Assembly: GCF_014652915.1 (NCBI RefSeq)
Contig: NZ_BMZS01000004.1
Span: forward strand, 310,001-374,000
Origin: Thalassobaculum fulvum
Lineage (GTDB): Bacteria; Pseudomonadota; Alphaproteobacteria; Thalassobaculales; Thalassobaculaceae
Direction of reading: 5' to 3'
Length of the DNA stretch: 64,000 bases
The notes under the pieces: generated by a model
Databases searched by the model: none
What the model was told of the DNA's origin: nothing
What the model saw: the letters and a program-made list of their open reading frames with translations, nothing else
Shown here: one piece after another, positions 56,443 through 64,000 of the stretch
Numbering within the stretch: the stretch's first letter is position 1
How the letters are laid out: each line of letters opens with the position of its first letter
Made by a program: the position numbers and the translations under genes

Positions 56443-57363
56443 TTACTCGACGTTCTGGATCTGCTCGCGGAACCGCTCGATCCTCGTCTTGAGCTCGACG
56501 CCGATTCCGGTCAGCTCCAGGTCGACCGCCTTCGAGCACAGGGTGTTGGCCTCGCGGTTCAGTTCCTGGCACAGGAAGTCGAGCTTGCGGCCGATCGCGC
56601 CGCCGTCCGACAGCAGCTCCCGGCAGGCCGCGACGTGCGCGGTCAGGCGGTCGGTCTCCTCGCGGACTTCGGCCTTGGTCGCCAGCAGCGCCAGCTCCTG
56701 GACCATCCGCTCCTCCGACACCGGCGGCGAGGCTTCCAGCAGCAGGGCGAGCTGGTCGGCCATGCGGGCGCGCAGGGCGGCCGGCTGCGTCTCGGCGGCG
56801 GCGACCGCCCGACCGGTCAGCTCGGCCATCTCGTCGAGATGGGTCTCCAGCACAGCCTTCAGCTTGGCGCCCTCGCGGCCGCGGGCCTCGACCATGCCGT
56901 CCAGGGCCCTGTCCAGGTCAGCCAGGGCCGGCGCCTCCAGGGCGGCGATCACCGCGGTGTCCGCCACCCGCTCGACCACCTCGACCACGCCGCGGATGGC
57001 CAGCAGACGGTCCAGGCTCGGTGCCGTCGGATAGACCAGCCCGTCCGCCTCCAGCTTCTCCTGCAGGGCCAGGATCTCGCGCAGGAACGGCTCGTTGACC
57101 ACAACCTGGGGAACCTTCGCGCGGTCGGCCTGCTCCAGCGTCCAGGTCACGGTGACCGAACCGCGCGCCAACCGGGCCTGCGCCCGCTCGCGAATCCTGC
57201 TCTCCCAACCCTCCGCCAGCGACGGCAGGCGGGTGCGCAGGTCCAGGCCCTTGGCGTTGACGCTGCGGATCTCCCAGGTCCAGGTCCACGGGATCGGGGA
57301 TTCGCCGCCTTCCGGCGCGGCCTCGGCGCCGCCGTCGACGCGGGCGAAGCCGGTCATGCTCAT
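56443..57363 (-). CDS. YicC/YloC family endoribonuclease
   Basis: Member of the YicC/YloC family, shown in E. coli and Bacillus to have endoribonuclease activity. The 306-residue protein begins 'MSMTGFARVDGG', includes 'WEIRSVNAKGLDLRTRLPS' and ends with the strongly conserved DUF1732 region ('GRKLDFLCQELNREANTLCS', 'KTRIERFREQIQNVE'). ATG 57363 is chosen because the first five residues are the family's invariant start; the frame is open upstream but unrelated. It is upstream of gmk in the same operon and divergent from an SDR gene. Confidence 0.92.
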   Translation of the reverse strand: MSMTGFARVDGGAEAAPEGGESPIPWTWTWEIRSVNAKGLDLRTRLPSLAEGWESRIRERAQARLARGSVTVTWTLEQADRAKVPQVVVNEPFLREILALQEKLEADGLVYPTAPSLDRLLAIRGVVEVVERVADTAVIAALEAPALADLDRALDGMVEARGREGAKLKAVLETHLDEMAELTGRAVAAAETQPAALRARMADQLALLLEASPPVSEERMVQELALLATKAEVREETDRLTAHVAACRELLSDGGAIGRKLDFLCQELNREANTLCSKAVDLELTGIGVELKTRIERFREQIQNVE

Positions 57364-57478
57364 CACGGACAACGGAGAACCCCACTGGACGGTCGCGGAA
57401 CGGGTTGCCGCCCTTATATCCTGGGGTATCGGGGGCGCCAAGCCGCCCGACCCCGGACACCGGAGAGCAAGCCGTTCG

Positions 57479-58255
57479 ATGCAGCCGAAGTCGATCCTCA
57501 TCACCGGAGCCTCGAGCGGAATCGGCGCGGCCCTGGCGCTCGAATACGCCGCCGCCGGGACAGTGCTCCATCTCGGCGGCCGGCGGGCCGACCGGCTGGA
57601 AGCGGTCGCAGCGCAGGCGCGGGCGGCCGGCGCCGACGTCCGGGTCCGAACAATCGACGTGACCGACGCCGCGGCGGTACGCGCCTGGGTGCTAGAAGCC
57701 GACGACGCCGACCCGCTCGACCTGGTGGTGGCCAACGCCGGGATCTCCGCCGGAACCTCGGGCAAGGCCGGCGGCGAGCCCGAGGATCAGGTGCGCGCGG
57801 TGTTCGCCGCCAATGTCGACGGGGTGATGAACACCGTGCTGCCGGTCCTGCCGCGCCTGCAGCGGCGCGGCCGCGGGCAGGTCGCCCTGATGGCCTCGCT
57901 GGCCGGCTATCGCGGGTTCCCGGGGGCGCCGGCCTATTGCGCCTCCAAGGCGGCCGTGAAGGTGTTCGGCGAGGGCTTGCGGGGCACCCTGCACGCCAGC
58001 GGGGTGCGGGTGTCGGTGATCTGCCCGGGCTACGTCCGGACGCCGATGACCGATGCGAACGACTTTCCGATGCCGTTCCTGATGGACGTCGACCGGGCCG
58101 CCCGGATCATCCGCCGCGGCCTGGAGCGCAACCGCCCGCGCATCGCCTTCCCCTGGCCGATGGCGCTGGCGGTCACCCTGCTGCAGGCGATCCCGCCGGC
58201 CTGGATCGACCCGATCATGCGCCGGCTGCCGGGCAAGGCGACCCGCGAGGCGTAG
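57479..58255 (+). CDS. SDR family NAD(P)-dependent oxidoreductase
   Basis: Classical short-chain dehydrogenase of 258 residues. It has 'LITGASSGIGAALALEYA', 'VVANAGIS', the catalytic Ser in 'LMASLAGYRG' and 'YCASKAAVKVFGEGLRG', so the catalytic residues are complete. A C-terminal hydrophobic segment ('WPMALAVTLLQAIPPAWI') is typical of the group that works near membranes on lipid-like substrates. ATG 57479 gives the standard N terminus. It interrupts the usual mltG-yicC-gmk neighbourhood together with the MFS gene it converges on. Confidence 0.9.
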   Translation: MQPKSILITGASSGIGAALALEYAAAGTVLHLGGRRADRLEAVAAQARAAGADVRVRTIDVTDAAAVRAWVLEADDADPLDLVVANAGISAGTSGKAGGEPEDQVRAVFAANVDGVMNTVLPVLPRLQRRGRGQVALMASLAGYRGFPGAPAYCASKAAVKVFGEGLRGTLHASGVRVSVICPGYVRTPMTDANDFPMPFLMDVDRAARIIRRGLERNRPRIAFPWPMALAVTLLQAIPPAWIDPIMRRLPGKATREA

Positions 58256-58288
58256 ACGCCTCGATACCGTTGGCCGAGCCCCGCCCGC

Positions 58289-59848
58289 TCAGGCCCGCCG
58301 CCTGAACAGGAGCACCGCGGGGGCCGCGATCGCCGGCACCAGCGCCAGCAGGTTGAACGAGTTGACGTAGCCGATCATGGCCGCCTGGCGCCTTACCTCC
58401 TCCCCGAGCCTGGAATGCAGGACCGGGTCGCCCAGATCGCCGAACCGGGAGATCCAGGCCAGGATGCTGTCGGTGCTGAAGATCGTGATGCCGGCACCGA
58501 GGTGTGCGTAGGCCTCGGCGGCCGACCGCACGAACACCACGAGGATGACGGCGATGAACAGGCTGCTCCCGAGCATGCGAAGCAGGCTGAAGATCGCATT
58601 CCCCTGAGTCAGCAGCCGTGAGTCCAGGGTGGAAAAGGCGAGCACGGCCATCGGGGTATAGGCCAGGCCGAAGCCGAACCCGTGCATGAGGTTGGTCCAG
58701 AGCACCTGCTCGAAGGTCATGTTCAGGTCCAGAAGCCCCATCCAGGCCGCCGCCCCGGCCTGGATCAGCAGGCCCGCCGCCAGGGTCGCCCTGGCGTCCA
58801 GGCGGGTGAGCTGCGCGACCACGAAGAAGCTGAGGAAGTTGCCGACGCCGCGCATGGAGATCAGGTAACCGACGATCGACTCGGGATAGCCGCGCAGGTC
58901 CTGCAGGAGGGCCGGAAACAGCACCATCGGGGTGAACTGGAGCATTCCCATGACCAACGCGAAACCGGCCCCGAGCACGAAGTTGCGGTCCCGGAAGGTC
59001 GCCCCCTCGAACAGCGGTGACGGCGAGAACCGGGCGTGGATGAGGAAGAGATAGAAGGCTCCGGCCGCCAGCACGCATTCCGTCACGATTTCCGCCGACT
59101 CGAACCAGTCCTGTCGCTGCCCTCGATCGAACATCAGCTGCAGGGCGCCGATCGCGACCGCGACCAGGACGAAGCCGACGAAATCGAACCGCCGCGAGGT
59201 GCCGCGCTCCTCGTCGCCCAGGGCCAGCACCGTGGGAATGCACGCCACCAGGCCCAGCGGCAGGATCATGAAGAACGACCAGCGCCAGTCCAGGACGTCG
59301 GCGACCAGGCCGCCGAAGGTGGGGCCCAGGATCGGTCCCATGACCCCGCCGACCCCCCACATCATCACCGCAATCGGATGGTGGCGGCGCTCGAAGCGGG
59401 CGAGGATGATCGCCTGTCCCATCGGGAAGATCGGGGCGCCGAGCGCCCCCTGCACCACCCGGAAGACCAGCAGGGTCTCCAGCGACGTGGCGGTGCCGCA
59501 GGCGACGGAAGCGGCCGTGAAACCGAGCACGGACCCGACCATCAGCCGGCGCCAGCCCAGCTTCGAGGCCAGCCAGCCGGTGAGCGGCGTCGCCGCCGCC
59601 GTCGCGACCAGGTTGAGGGTAAGCACCCAGGCGATCTGGTCCTGGGTCGCGGCCAGGGCGCCCTTCATCTGCGGCAGGATCACCGCGACACTGGTCACGG
59701 TGATCCCGAACAGGATGGTGCACAGCTGGACAGTGAGCAGGGTGAGCCACTGCCGCGAGGTGAATTCGCTCAACACGCGGGAGATCCCGGAACGGCGCGG
59801 GGGGGTCGGCACGACACTCGATCCGGCATGATAGCCGAACCAGTGCAT
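58289..59848 (-). CDS. MFS multidrug transporter, DHA2 (14-span) family
   Basis: Proton-driven drug efflux protein of 519 residues with 14 predicted spans (EmrB/QacA type). DHA2 motifs are present: 'VAVILPQMKGALAATQDQIAW' after span 1, 'WLASKLGWRRLMVGSVLGF' (motif A), 'FRVVQGALGAPIFPMGQAI' and 'GPTFGGLVADVLDWRWSFF' (motif C). No EmrA-type partner is adjacent, so it may work alone or with an adaptor elsewhere. Start ATG 59848 lies on an 18-bp tandem repeat. Located between mltG and an SDR gene, as an insertion in an otherwise conserved block. Confidence 0.92.
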   Translation of the reverse strand: MHWFGYHAGSSVVPTPPRRSGISRVLSEFTSRQWLTLLTVQLCTILFGITVTSVAVILPQMKGALAATQDQIAWVLTLNLVATAAATPLTGWLASKLGWRRLMVGSVLGFTAASVACGTATSLETLLVFRVVQGALGAPIFPMGQAIILARFERRHHPIAVMMWGVGGVMGPILGPTFGGLVADVLDWRWSFFMILPLGLVACIPTVLALGDEERGTSRRFDFVGFVLVAVAIGALQLMFDRGQRQDWFESAEIVTECVLAAGAFYLFLIHARFSPSPLFEGATFRDRNFVLGAGFALVMGMLQFTPMVLFPALLQDLRGYPESIVGYLISMRGVGNFLSFFVVAQLTRLDARATLAAGLLIQAGAAAWMGLLDLNMTFEQVLWTNLMHGFGFGLAYTPMAVLAFSTLDSRLLTQGNAIFSLLRMLGSSLFIAVILVVFVRSAAEAYAHLGAGITIFSTDSILAWISRFGDLGDPVLHSRLGEEVRRQAAMIGYVNSFNLLALVPAIAAPAVLLFRRRA

Positions 59849-59889
59849 CCGCCCAGAGCCAGCGATCCGCCCAGAGCCAGCGATCCGCC
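59847..59889. repeat. 18-bp tandem repeat at the start of the MFS gene
   Basis: Two exact copies of ATCCGCCCAGAGCCAGCG (59847-59864, 59865-59882) and seven bases of a third. The first copy ends in the MFS start codon, so the array forms its 5' leader. Slippage could change the spacing of leader and promoter. Confidence 0.8.
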
Positions 59890-59928
59890 GGCCGGGACCG
59901 CGGCTCCATCACGCCGGCCGCCCGGATC

Positions 59929-60897
59929 CTAGCGCTGCAGCCTGCGCCACTTGCGGACGTTGCGGTTGTGCTCGGCCAGGGTCTTGGCGAAGGCGTGACC
60001 GCCGGTGCCGTCGGCGACGAAGTACAGGTAGTCGGTCTCGGCCGGCCGCAGCACCGCCTCCAGCGACGCCAGGCCGGGATTGCAGATCGGCCCCGGCGGC
60101 AGGCCGGCGATGACGTAGGTGTTGTAGGGCGTCGCGGCGCGCAGGTCGGCCCGGGTCAGCGGCCGGTCCAGCCCGTCCCCGCCGGCGATCCCGTAGGCGA
60201 CCGTCGGGTCCGACTGCAGTCGCATCCCGCGCTTGAGCCGGTTGACGAACACCCCGGCGACCAGGCCGCGCTCGGCGGCGACGCCGGTCTCGCGTTCCAC
60301 GATGGAGGCCAGGACCAACGCCTCCTCCGGCGTCTCGAACGGCAGGTCCCCGGCCCGGCCTTCCCACAGGCGCGCGAGCGTCTCGCGCATCGAACGTTCC
60401 ATGCGGCGGACCAGCATTTCCCGGTCGTCGCCCCAGGAGTAGTGGTAGGTCTCGGGCAGCAGGCTGCCTTCCGGCGGCACCGCGTCGATCGTGCCGTCCA
60501 GCCCTTCGGCCTCGCCGAGCAGCGCCACCACCTGAACGCTGGTCAGCCCCTCGGCCACCGTAACCCGCCGCACCACGGTCTCGCCGCGCTCCAGGATCGC
60601 GAGCGCCTGCTCGGGGCTGACCGCCGCCGGAAACCGGAACTCCCCGGCCTTCAGGCCACGCGCCTTGCCGGAAATCTTGGCGCCGAGCGAGAACAGGGTG
60701 GTGTCGGCGATCACCCCGGCCTCGGCCAGCTGCCGGGCGATCGCCTCCAGGCCGGCGCCGCGGGGGATCACCACGTTGGCCGGCTCGGGCAGCGGGCCGG
60801 GCTGCCTGAACGCCGACCAGCCCCAGACCGCAGCCATGGCCGCGACGATCAGGAACGAGGTCGCCAGCGAGGCGAGCCGGAGAAGCCAGCGCCCCAT
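59929..60897 (-). CDS. mltG: endolytic transglycosylase MltG
   Basis: Inner-membrane lytic transglycosylase that cuts nascent glycan strands and may set their length. The 322-residue protein has one N-terminal membrane helix (about 8-28), a LysM-like region ('VVIPRGAGLEAIARQLAEAG') and the YceG catalytic domain with the key Glu in 'ASIVERETG' (about residue 201), 'LQSDPTVAYG' and 'YNTYVIAGLPPGPICNPG'. It follows fabF by 13 bases, the standard fabF-mltG order. Confidence 0.95.
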   Translation of the reverse strand: MGRWLLRLASLATSFLIVAAMAAVWGWSAFRQPGPLPEPANVVIPRGAGLEAIARQLAEAGVIADTTLFSLGAKISGKARGLKAGEFRFPAAVSPEQALAILERGETVVRRVTVAEGLTSVQVVALLGEAEGLDGTIDAVPPEGSLLPETYHYSWGDDREMLVRRMERSMRETLARLWEGRAGDLPFETPEEALVLASIVERETGVAAERGLVAGVFVNRLKRGMRLQSDPTVAYGIAGGDGLDRPLTRADLRAATPYNTYVIAGLPPGPICNPGLASLEAVLRPAETDYLYFVADGTGGHAFAKTLAEHNRNVRKWRRLQR

Positions 60898-60910
60898 CCG
60901 GCCGGCTCGC

Positions 60911-62176
60911 CTAATCCGTCTTGGAGAAGATCAGCGAGGCGTTGGTGCCGCCGAAGCCGAACGAGTTCGACAGCGCGGCCCGCACGGTCCGTTGCTTGGC
61001 GGTGTGCGGCACAAGGTCGATGCCCTCGATGCCTTCGGACGGATTGTCCAGGTTCAGGGTCGGCGGCACGACCTGGTTCCGGATCGCCAGCACCGAATAG
61101 ATCGCCTCGACCGCCCCGGCGGCGCCCAGCAGGTGGCCGATCGCCGACTTGGTGGACGACATCGAGATCCTGCCGGCGGCGTCGCCGAACAGCCGCTTGA
61201 TGGCGCCGAACTCGATGGCGTCGCCGAGCGGCGTCGAGGTGCCGTGAGCGTTGACGTAGTCGATGTCGTCCGGGGTCATGCCGGCGCGCTTCAGTGCCGC
61301 CGTCATCGCCCGGAAGCCGCCGTCGCCGTCGTCGGCCGGCGCGGTGATGTGGTGGGCGTCGCCGGACAGGCCGTAGCCGACCACCTCGGCATAGATGGTG
61401 GCGCCGCGCCGCTTGGCGTGCTCGTACTCCTCGAGCACCACCACGCCGGCGCCCTCGCCCATGACGAAGCCGTCACGGCCCTCGTCCCACGGACGCGAGG
61501 CCTTTTCCGGGGTGTCGTTGTAGGCGGTCGACAGCGCCCGCGAGGCGGCGAAGCCGGCCACGCCGAGGCGGCAGACCGCCGCTTCGGCACCGCCGGCGAC
61601 CATGACGTCGGCATCGTCCAGCGCGATCAGCCGGGCCGCGTCGCCGATGGCGTGGGCGCCGGTCGCGCACGCCGTCACCACCGAGTGGTTCGGTCCGCGG
61701 AAGCCGAAACGGATCGAGACCTGACCGGAGATCAGGTTGATCAGCGCCGACGGAATGAAGAACGGGCTGATCCGGCGCGGGCCGCGCTCGGCCAGCACGA
61801 GGCTGGCCTCGTAGATCGTGGTCAGGCCCCCGATGCCGGAGCCGATCATGACGCCGGTACGGTTGAGGGCCTCGTCGTCGGTCGGCTGCCAGCCGGCATC
61901 GACCACGGCCTGATGGGCGGCCGCGATGCCGAGCAGGATGAACCGGTCGATCTTGCGCTGCTCCTTCGGCTCGACCCACTCGTCGGGGTCGAAGCCGCCA
62001 TCGGCGCTGGTTCCGGCCGGCACCTGACCGGCGACCTTCGCCGGCAGGTCCGACACGTCGAAGCCGTCGATGGCCCGGATCCCCGAGCCGCCGTCGGTCA
62101 GACGCTTCCAGTTGTGTTCAATCCCGCAGCCCAGCGGGGTTACGAGCCCGAGGCCCGTGACGACCACTCGTCGCAT
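60911..62176 (-). CDS. fabF: beta-ketoacyl-ACP synthase II
   Basis: Condenses malonyl-ACP with acyl-ACP in fatty-acid elongation. The 421-residue protein has the Cys-His-His triad: Cys170 in 'VVTACATGAHAIGDA', His in 'VNAHGTSTPLGD' and His in 'SAIGHLLGAAGAV'. The N terminus 'MRRVVVTGLGLVTPLGCGIEHN' is typical. It is downstream of acpP (70-base gap) and upstream of mltG in the same direction. Confidence 0.97.
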   Translation of the reverse strand: MRRVVVTGLGLVTPLGCGIEHNWKRLTDGGSGIRAIDGFDVSDLPAKVAGQVPAGTSADGGFDPDEWVEPKEQRKIDRFILLGIAAAHQAVVDAGWQPTDDEALNRTGVMIGSGIGGLTTIYEASLVLAERGPRRISPFFIPSALINLISGQVSIRFGFRGPNHSVVTACATGAHAIGDAARLIALDDADVMVAGGAEAAVCRLGVAGFAASRALSTAYNDTPEKASRPWDEGRDGFVMGEGAGVVVLEEYEHAKRRGATIYAEVVGYGLSGDAHHITAPADDGDGGFRAMTAALKRAGMTPDDIDYVNAHGTSTPLGDAIEFGAIKRLFGDAAGRISMSSTKSAIGHLLGAAGAVEAIYSVLAIRNQVVPPTLNLDNPSEGIEGIDLVPHTAKQRTVRAALSNSFGFGGTNASLIFSKTD

Positions 62177-62246
62177 GCCGGCGTCCCCTTAGCTCGGCGA
62201 CCTCCGGTGTCGCCGGGCGTTCGTTCCGGCGACACCGAGGCAATCG

Positions 62247-62480
62247 TCAGGAGTTGCTCTCGATGAAATCGATCGCGTCCTTGACGGTCTGGATCTTCTC
62301 GGCCGCGTCGTCCGGGATCTCGCAGCCGAACTCCTCCTCGAATGCCATCACGAGCTCGACGGTGTCGAGGCTGTCGGCGCCCAGATCGTCGATGAAGCTG
62401 GCGTTCTCGGTGACCTTGCTCTCCTCGACCCCGAGATGCTCGACGACGATCTTCTTCACCCGGTCGGCGACGTCACTCAT
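62247..62480 (-). CDS. acpP: acyl carrier protein
   Basis: Small acidic carrier of growing fatty-acid chains; 77 residues. The phosphopantetheine attachment Ser37 lies in '[20 protein letters not shown]', the standard AcpP sequence, and the C terminus reads '[16 protein letters not shown]'. An AGAGGG tract stands upstream of the ATG. It lies in a 152-base leader after fabG that may carry its own promoter, as expected for the strong expression of this gene. Confidence 0.97.
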   Translation of the reverse strand: MSDVADRVKKIVVEHLGVEESKVTENASFIDDLGADSLDTVELVMAFEEEFGCEIPDDAAEKIQTVKDAIDFIESNS

Positions 62481-62632
62481 GTCTCAAGACCCTCTGATCT
62501 CTCTCTCGATATCGGCCGGACCGGCCGGATTTGCTTGTCTTCCGGGCCACCTTGGCGGGACCCCGGTCGTCAGATCGGCGGGCTGTATCACAACTCTCGC
62601 CGCAAAACCAGCACGCCCCGCGCTTGCGCGCC
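62481..62632 (-). other. acpP leader region
   Basis: 152-base gap between fabG and acpP. It holds a 15-base palindrome CGGCCGG-A-CCGGCCG at 62513-62527, close to the acpP start. I see no clear -35/-10 pair, but a separate promoter for acpP is expected from what is known of this operon in other bacteria. Confidence 0.35.
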
Positions 62633-63373
62633 TCAAAGCATCGCCATGCCACCGTTAACATGAATCGTGGCGCCGGTAACGTAGCTCGCTTCCTGGCTCG
62701 CCAGGTAGACGACCGCCGCCGCGATGTCCTCCGGCGTCCCGAGTCGCCCGGCCGGAACCGCCGCCAGCAGCTTCTCCTTCTGGGCATCGGCCAGCGCCTC
62801 GGTCATGGCGGTGTCGATGAATCCCGGCGCCACCACGTTCACGGTGATGCCGCGATTGGCGATCTCGGCCGCCAGCGCCTTCGAGAACCCGACCATGCCG
62901 GCCTTGGCAGCGGCGTAGTTCGCCTGCCCCGGATTGCCGGTCGCCCCGACGATCGACGAGATCCCGATGATGCGTCCCCAGCGGCGCTTCATCATGCCCC
63001 GCACCAGGGCCCGCGACAGCCGGAAGCCGGCGGTCAGGTTGACCGCCAGGACCGCGTCCCAGTCCTCGTCCTTCATGCGCATCAGCAGGCCGTCGCGGGT
63101 GATCCCGGCGTTGTTCACCAGGATGTCGATGCCGCCGCCGGCCGCTTCCTCGGCCCGCTTCGCCAGGTCGTCGATCGAGCCGAGGTCGGCGAGGTTCGCC
63201 GGCACCACCGACACCCGGTCGCCGAGTTCCGCCGCGCGCTCCGCCAGCACCCCCTCGCGGGTCCCGGACAGCACCACGTGCGCGCCCTGCCCGTGCAGCG
63301 ACGCGGCGATGGCGGCACCGATGCCGCCGGTCGCCCCGGTCACCAGGGCGGTCTTGCCCGTCAGGTCGAACAT
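62633..63373 (-). CDS. fabG: 3-oxoacyl-ACP reductase
   Basis: NADPH-dependent reduction of beta-ketoacyl-ACP in fatty-acid synthesis. The 246-residue SDR has 'VTGATGGIGAAIAASLHGQG', 'NNAG', and the complete triad Ser140-Tyr153-Lys157 ('GISSIVG', 'NYAAAK'), ending 'YVTGATIHVNGGMAML'. ATG 63373 is preceded by CAGGGGGAAGCAGG. It follows fabD by 17 bases and precedes acpP, the standard fabD-fabG-acpP-fabF order. Confidence 0.97.
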   Translation of the reverse strand: MFDLTGKTALVTGATGGIGAAIAASLHGQGAHVVLSGTREGVLAERAAELGDRVSVVPANLADLGSIDDLAKRAEEAAGGGIDILVNNAGITRDGLLMRMKDEDWDAVLAVNLTAGFRLSRALVRGMMKRRWGRIIGISSIVGATGNPGQANYAAAKAGMVGFSKALAAEIANRGITVNVVAPGFIDTAMTEALADAQKEKLLAAVPAGRLGTPEDIAAAVVYLASQEASYVTGATIHVNGGMAML

Positions 63374-63390
63374 CCTGCTTCCCCCTGTTG

Positions 63391-64000
63391 TCAGCCGAGC
63401 GACGCCAGGAAGGCGTCGACATCCGCCGGGCCGTTGACCGCGACGGCCTCGAGTTCCTTGTCGATGCGTCGGACCAGACCCGACAGCACCTTGCCGGACC
63501 CCAGTTCGGCGACCGACCGGATGCCGAGCCCGGCGAACGACGCCACCGACTCGCGCCAGCGTACCCGACCGGTGACCTGCTCGACCAGTTGCCGCCGGAT
63601 GACGTCGGGATCGCTGGTCGGCGCGGCGCTGACGTTGGCGACGACCGGGACCACCGGCGGCCGCGGGTCGGCCGAGGCCAGCGCCTCCGCCATGGCATCG
63701 GCCGCCGGCGCCATCAGCGCGCAATGGAACGGTGCGCTCACCGTCAGCTTCAGGGCCCGCTTGATGCCGTACTTCGAGGCCAGGGCGACCGCCCGGTCGA
63801 TCGCGGCCGCATGCCCGGACAGCACGATCTGGCCGCCGCCGTTGTCGTTGGCGATATCGCAGATCTCGCCTTCCGCCGCTTCGGCGGCGAGCGACTGGGC
63901 GGCCTCGAGTTCGACACCGATGAGCGCGGCCATCGCCCCCTCGCCGACCGGCACCGCCTTCTGCATCGCCTCGCCGCGCAGCCGCAACAGCCGCGCCGTG
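63391..64000 (-). CDS. fabD: malonyl-CoA-ACP transacylase (partial, 5' end outside window)
   Basis: Loads malonate onto ACP. Only about 203 C-terminal codons are in view; the frame runs open to the window edge, so the start and the active-site 'GHSLGE' Ser lie outside. The visible part has 'RGEAMQKAVPVGEGAMAALI', 'ANDNGGGQIVLSG', the catalytic His in 'SAPFHCALMAPAADAM' and 'ELGSGKVLSGLVRRI', typical of FabD. It starts the fabD-fabG-acpP-fabF-mltG series. Confidence 0.96.
   Translation of the reverse strand, partial: TARLLRLRGEAMQKAVPVGEGAMAALIGVELEAAQSLAAEAAEGEICDIANDNGGGQIVLSGHAAAIDRAVALASKYGIKRALKLTVSAPFHCALMAPAADAMAEALASADPRPPVVPVVANVSAAPTSDPDVIRRQLVEQVTGRVRWRESVASFAGLGIRSVAELGSGKVLSGLVRRIDKELEAVAVNGPADVDAFLASLG

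Noticed and set aside
62513-62527. CGGCCGG-A-CCGGCCG palindrome as a specific operator
   Set aside because: Its composition is only C, G and one A in a 70% GC genome, so chance occurrence is likely; noted in the acpP leader but not claimed as a site.

Overview
The window is one contiguous piece of a very GC-rich (about 70% by eye) bacterial chromosome with 59 protein-coding genes, two of them cut by the window edges. I see no tRNA, rRNA, CRISPR array, insertion sequence, prophage or integrase. The content points to an alphaproteobacterium, most likely a free-living member of the Rhodospirillales: a divK-pleD cell-cycle pair, HdaA, the DUF1849 protein EipB, a 44-residue aa3-type oxidase subunit IV, the order pyrB-pyrC'-plsY-dprA-topA-rnr, and the fatty-acid and Lpt/pdxA/rsmA blocks. 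The exact genus is inference.

Layout. 1-3.1 kb: gatCAB amidotransferase (minus). 3.2-8.2 kb: ruvX, three small-molecule transporters, a TauD-type dioxygenase and an SDR. 8.4-12.6 kb: CoA-transferase, pyrB, a dihydroorotase-like pyrC', plsY. 12.8-20.9 kb: dprA, topA, rnr, an S41 lipoprotein protease, rpmG with a textbook terminator. 21-22.8 kb: divK-pleD (minus). 22.9-28.1 kb: ROK sugar kinase coupled to dinB, eipB, a diguanylate cyclase behind a perfect sigma-54 promoter, a SPOR lipoprotein. 28.3-37.3 kb: rnd, then a minus-strand run DUF2066-perM-hdaA-SDR-ppk-ppx. 37.4-39.3 kb: purM-purN and a tiny oxidase subunit, facing ndk across a bidirectional terminator. 39.9-43.2 kb: a TRAP transporter operon (dctP-dctQ-dctM). 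43.5-45.5 kb: holC and pepA. 45.6-53.7 kb: lptF-lptG-lptD-surA-pdxA-rsmA-GNAT. 53.9-55.8 kb: PHA depolymerase and a P-loop kinase. 55.8-64 kb: gmk, a YicC protein, an SDR, an MFS pump, then mltG-fabF-acpP-fabG-fabD.

The window is mostly core genome: tRNA-dependent amidation, pyrimidine and purine synthesis, phospholipid and fatty-acid synthesis, LPS export and outer-membrane biogenesis, DNA topology and uptake, polyphosphate metabolism and cell-cycle signalling. Many pairs overlap by the ATGA/GTGA type (ruvX/AEC, pyrB/pyrC', ROK/dinB, hdaA/perM, ppk/ppx, purM/purN, lptG/lptD, pdxA/rsmA, rsmA/GNAT), so translational coupling is widespread. No intergenic stretch exceeds 300 bases.

I did not find a clearly new multi-gene system. 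The most notable points are a diguanylate cyclase with a perfect -24/-12 promoter, a PyrC' that has lost the two N-terminal metal-binding histidines, an apparent AUA start codon for purM with an ideal ribosome-binding site, an SDR without its catalytic Tyr and Lys inside the hdaA-ppk-ppx run, a cation exchanger with one degenerate alpha-repeat, and several strong dyads that look like operators with no regulator gene nearby.
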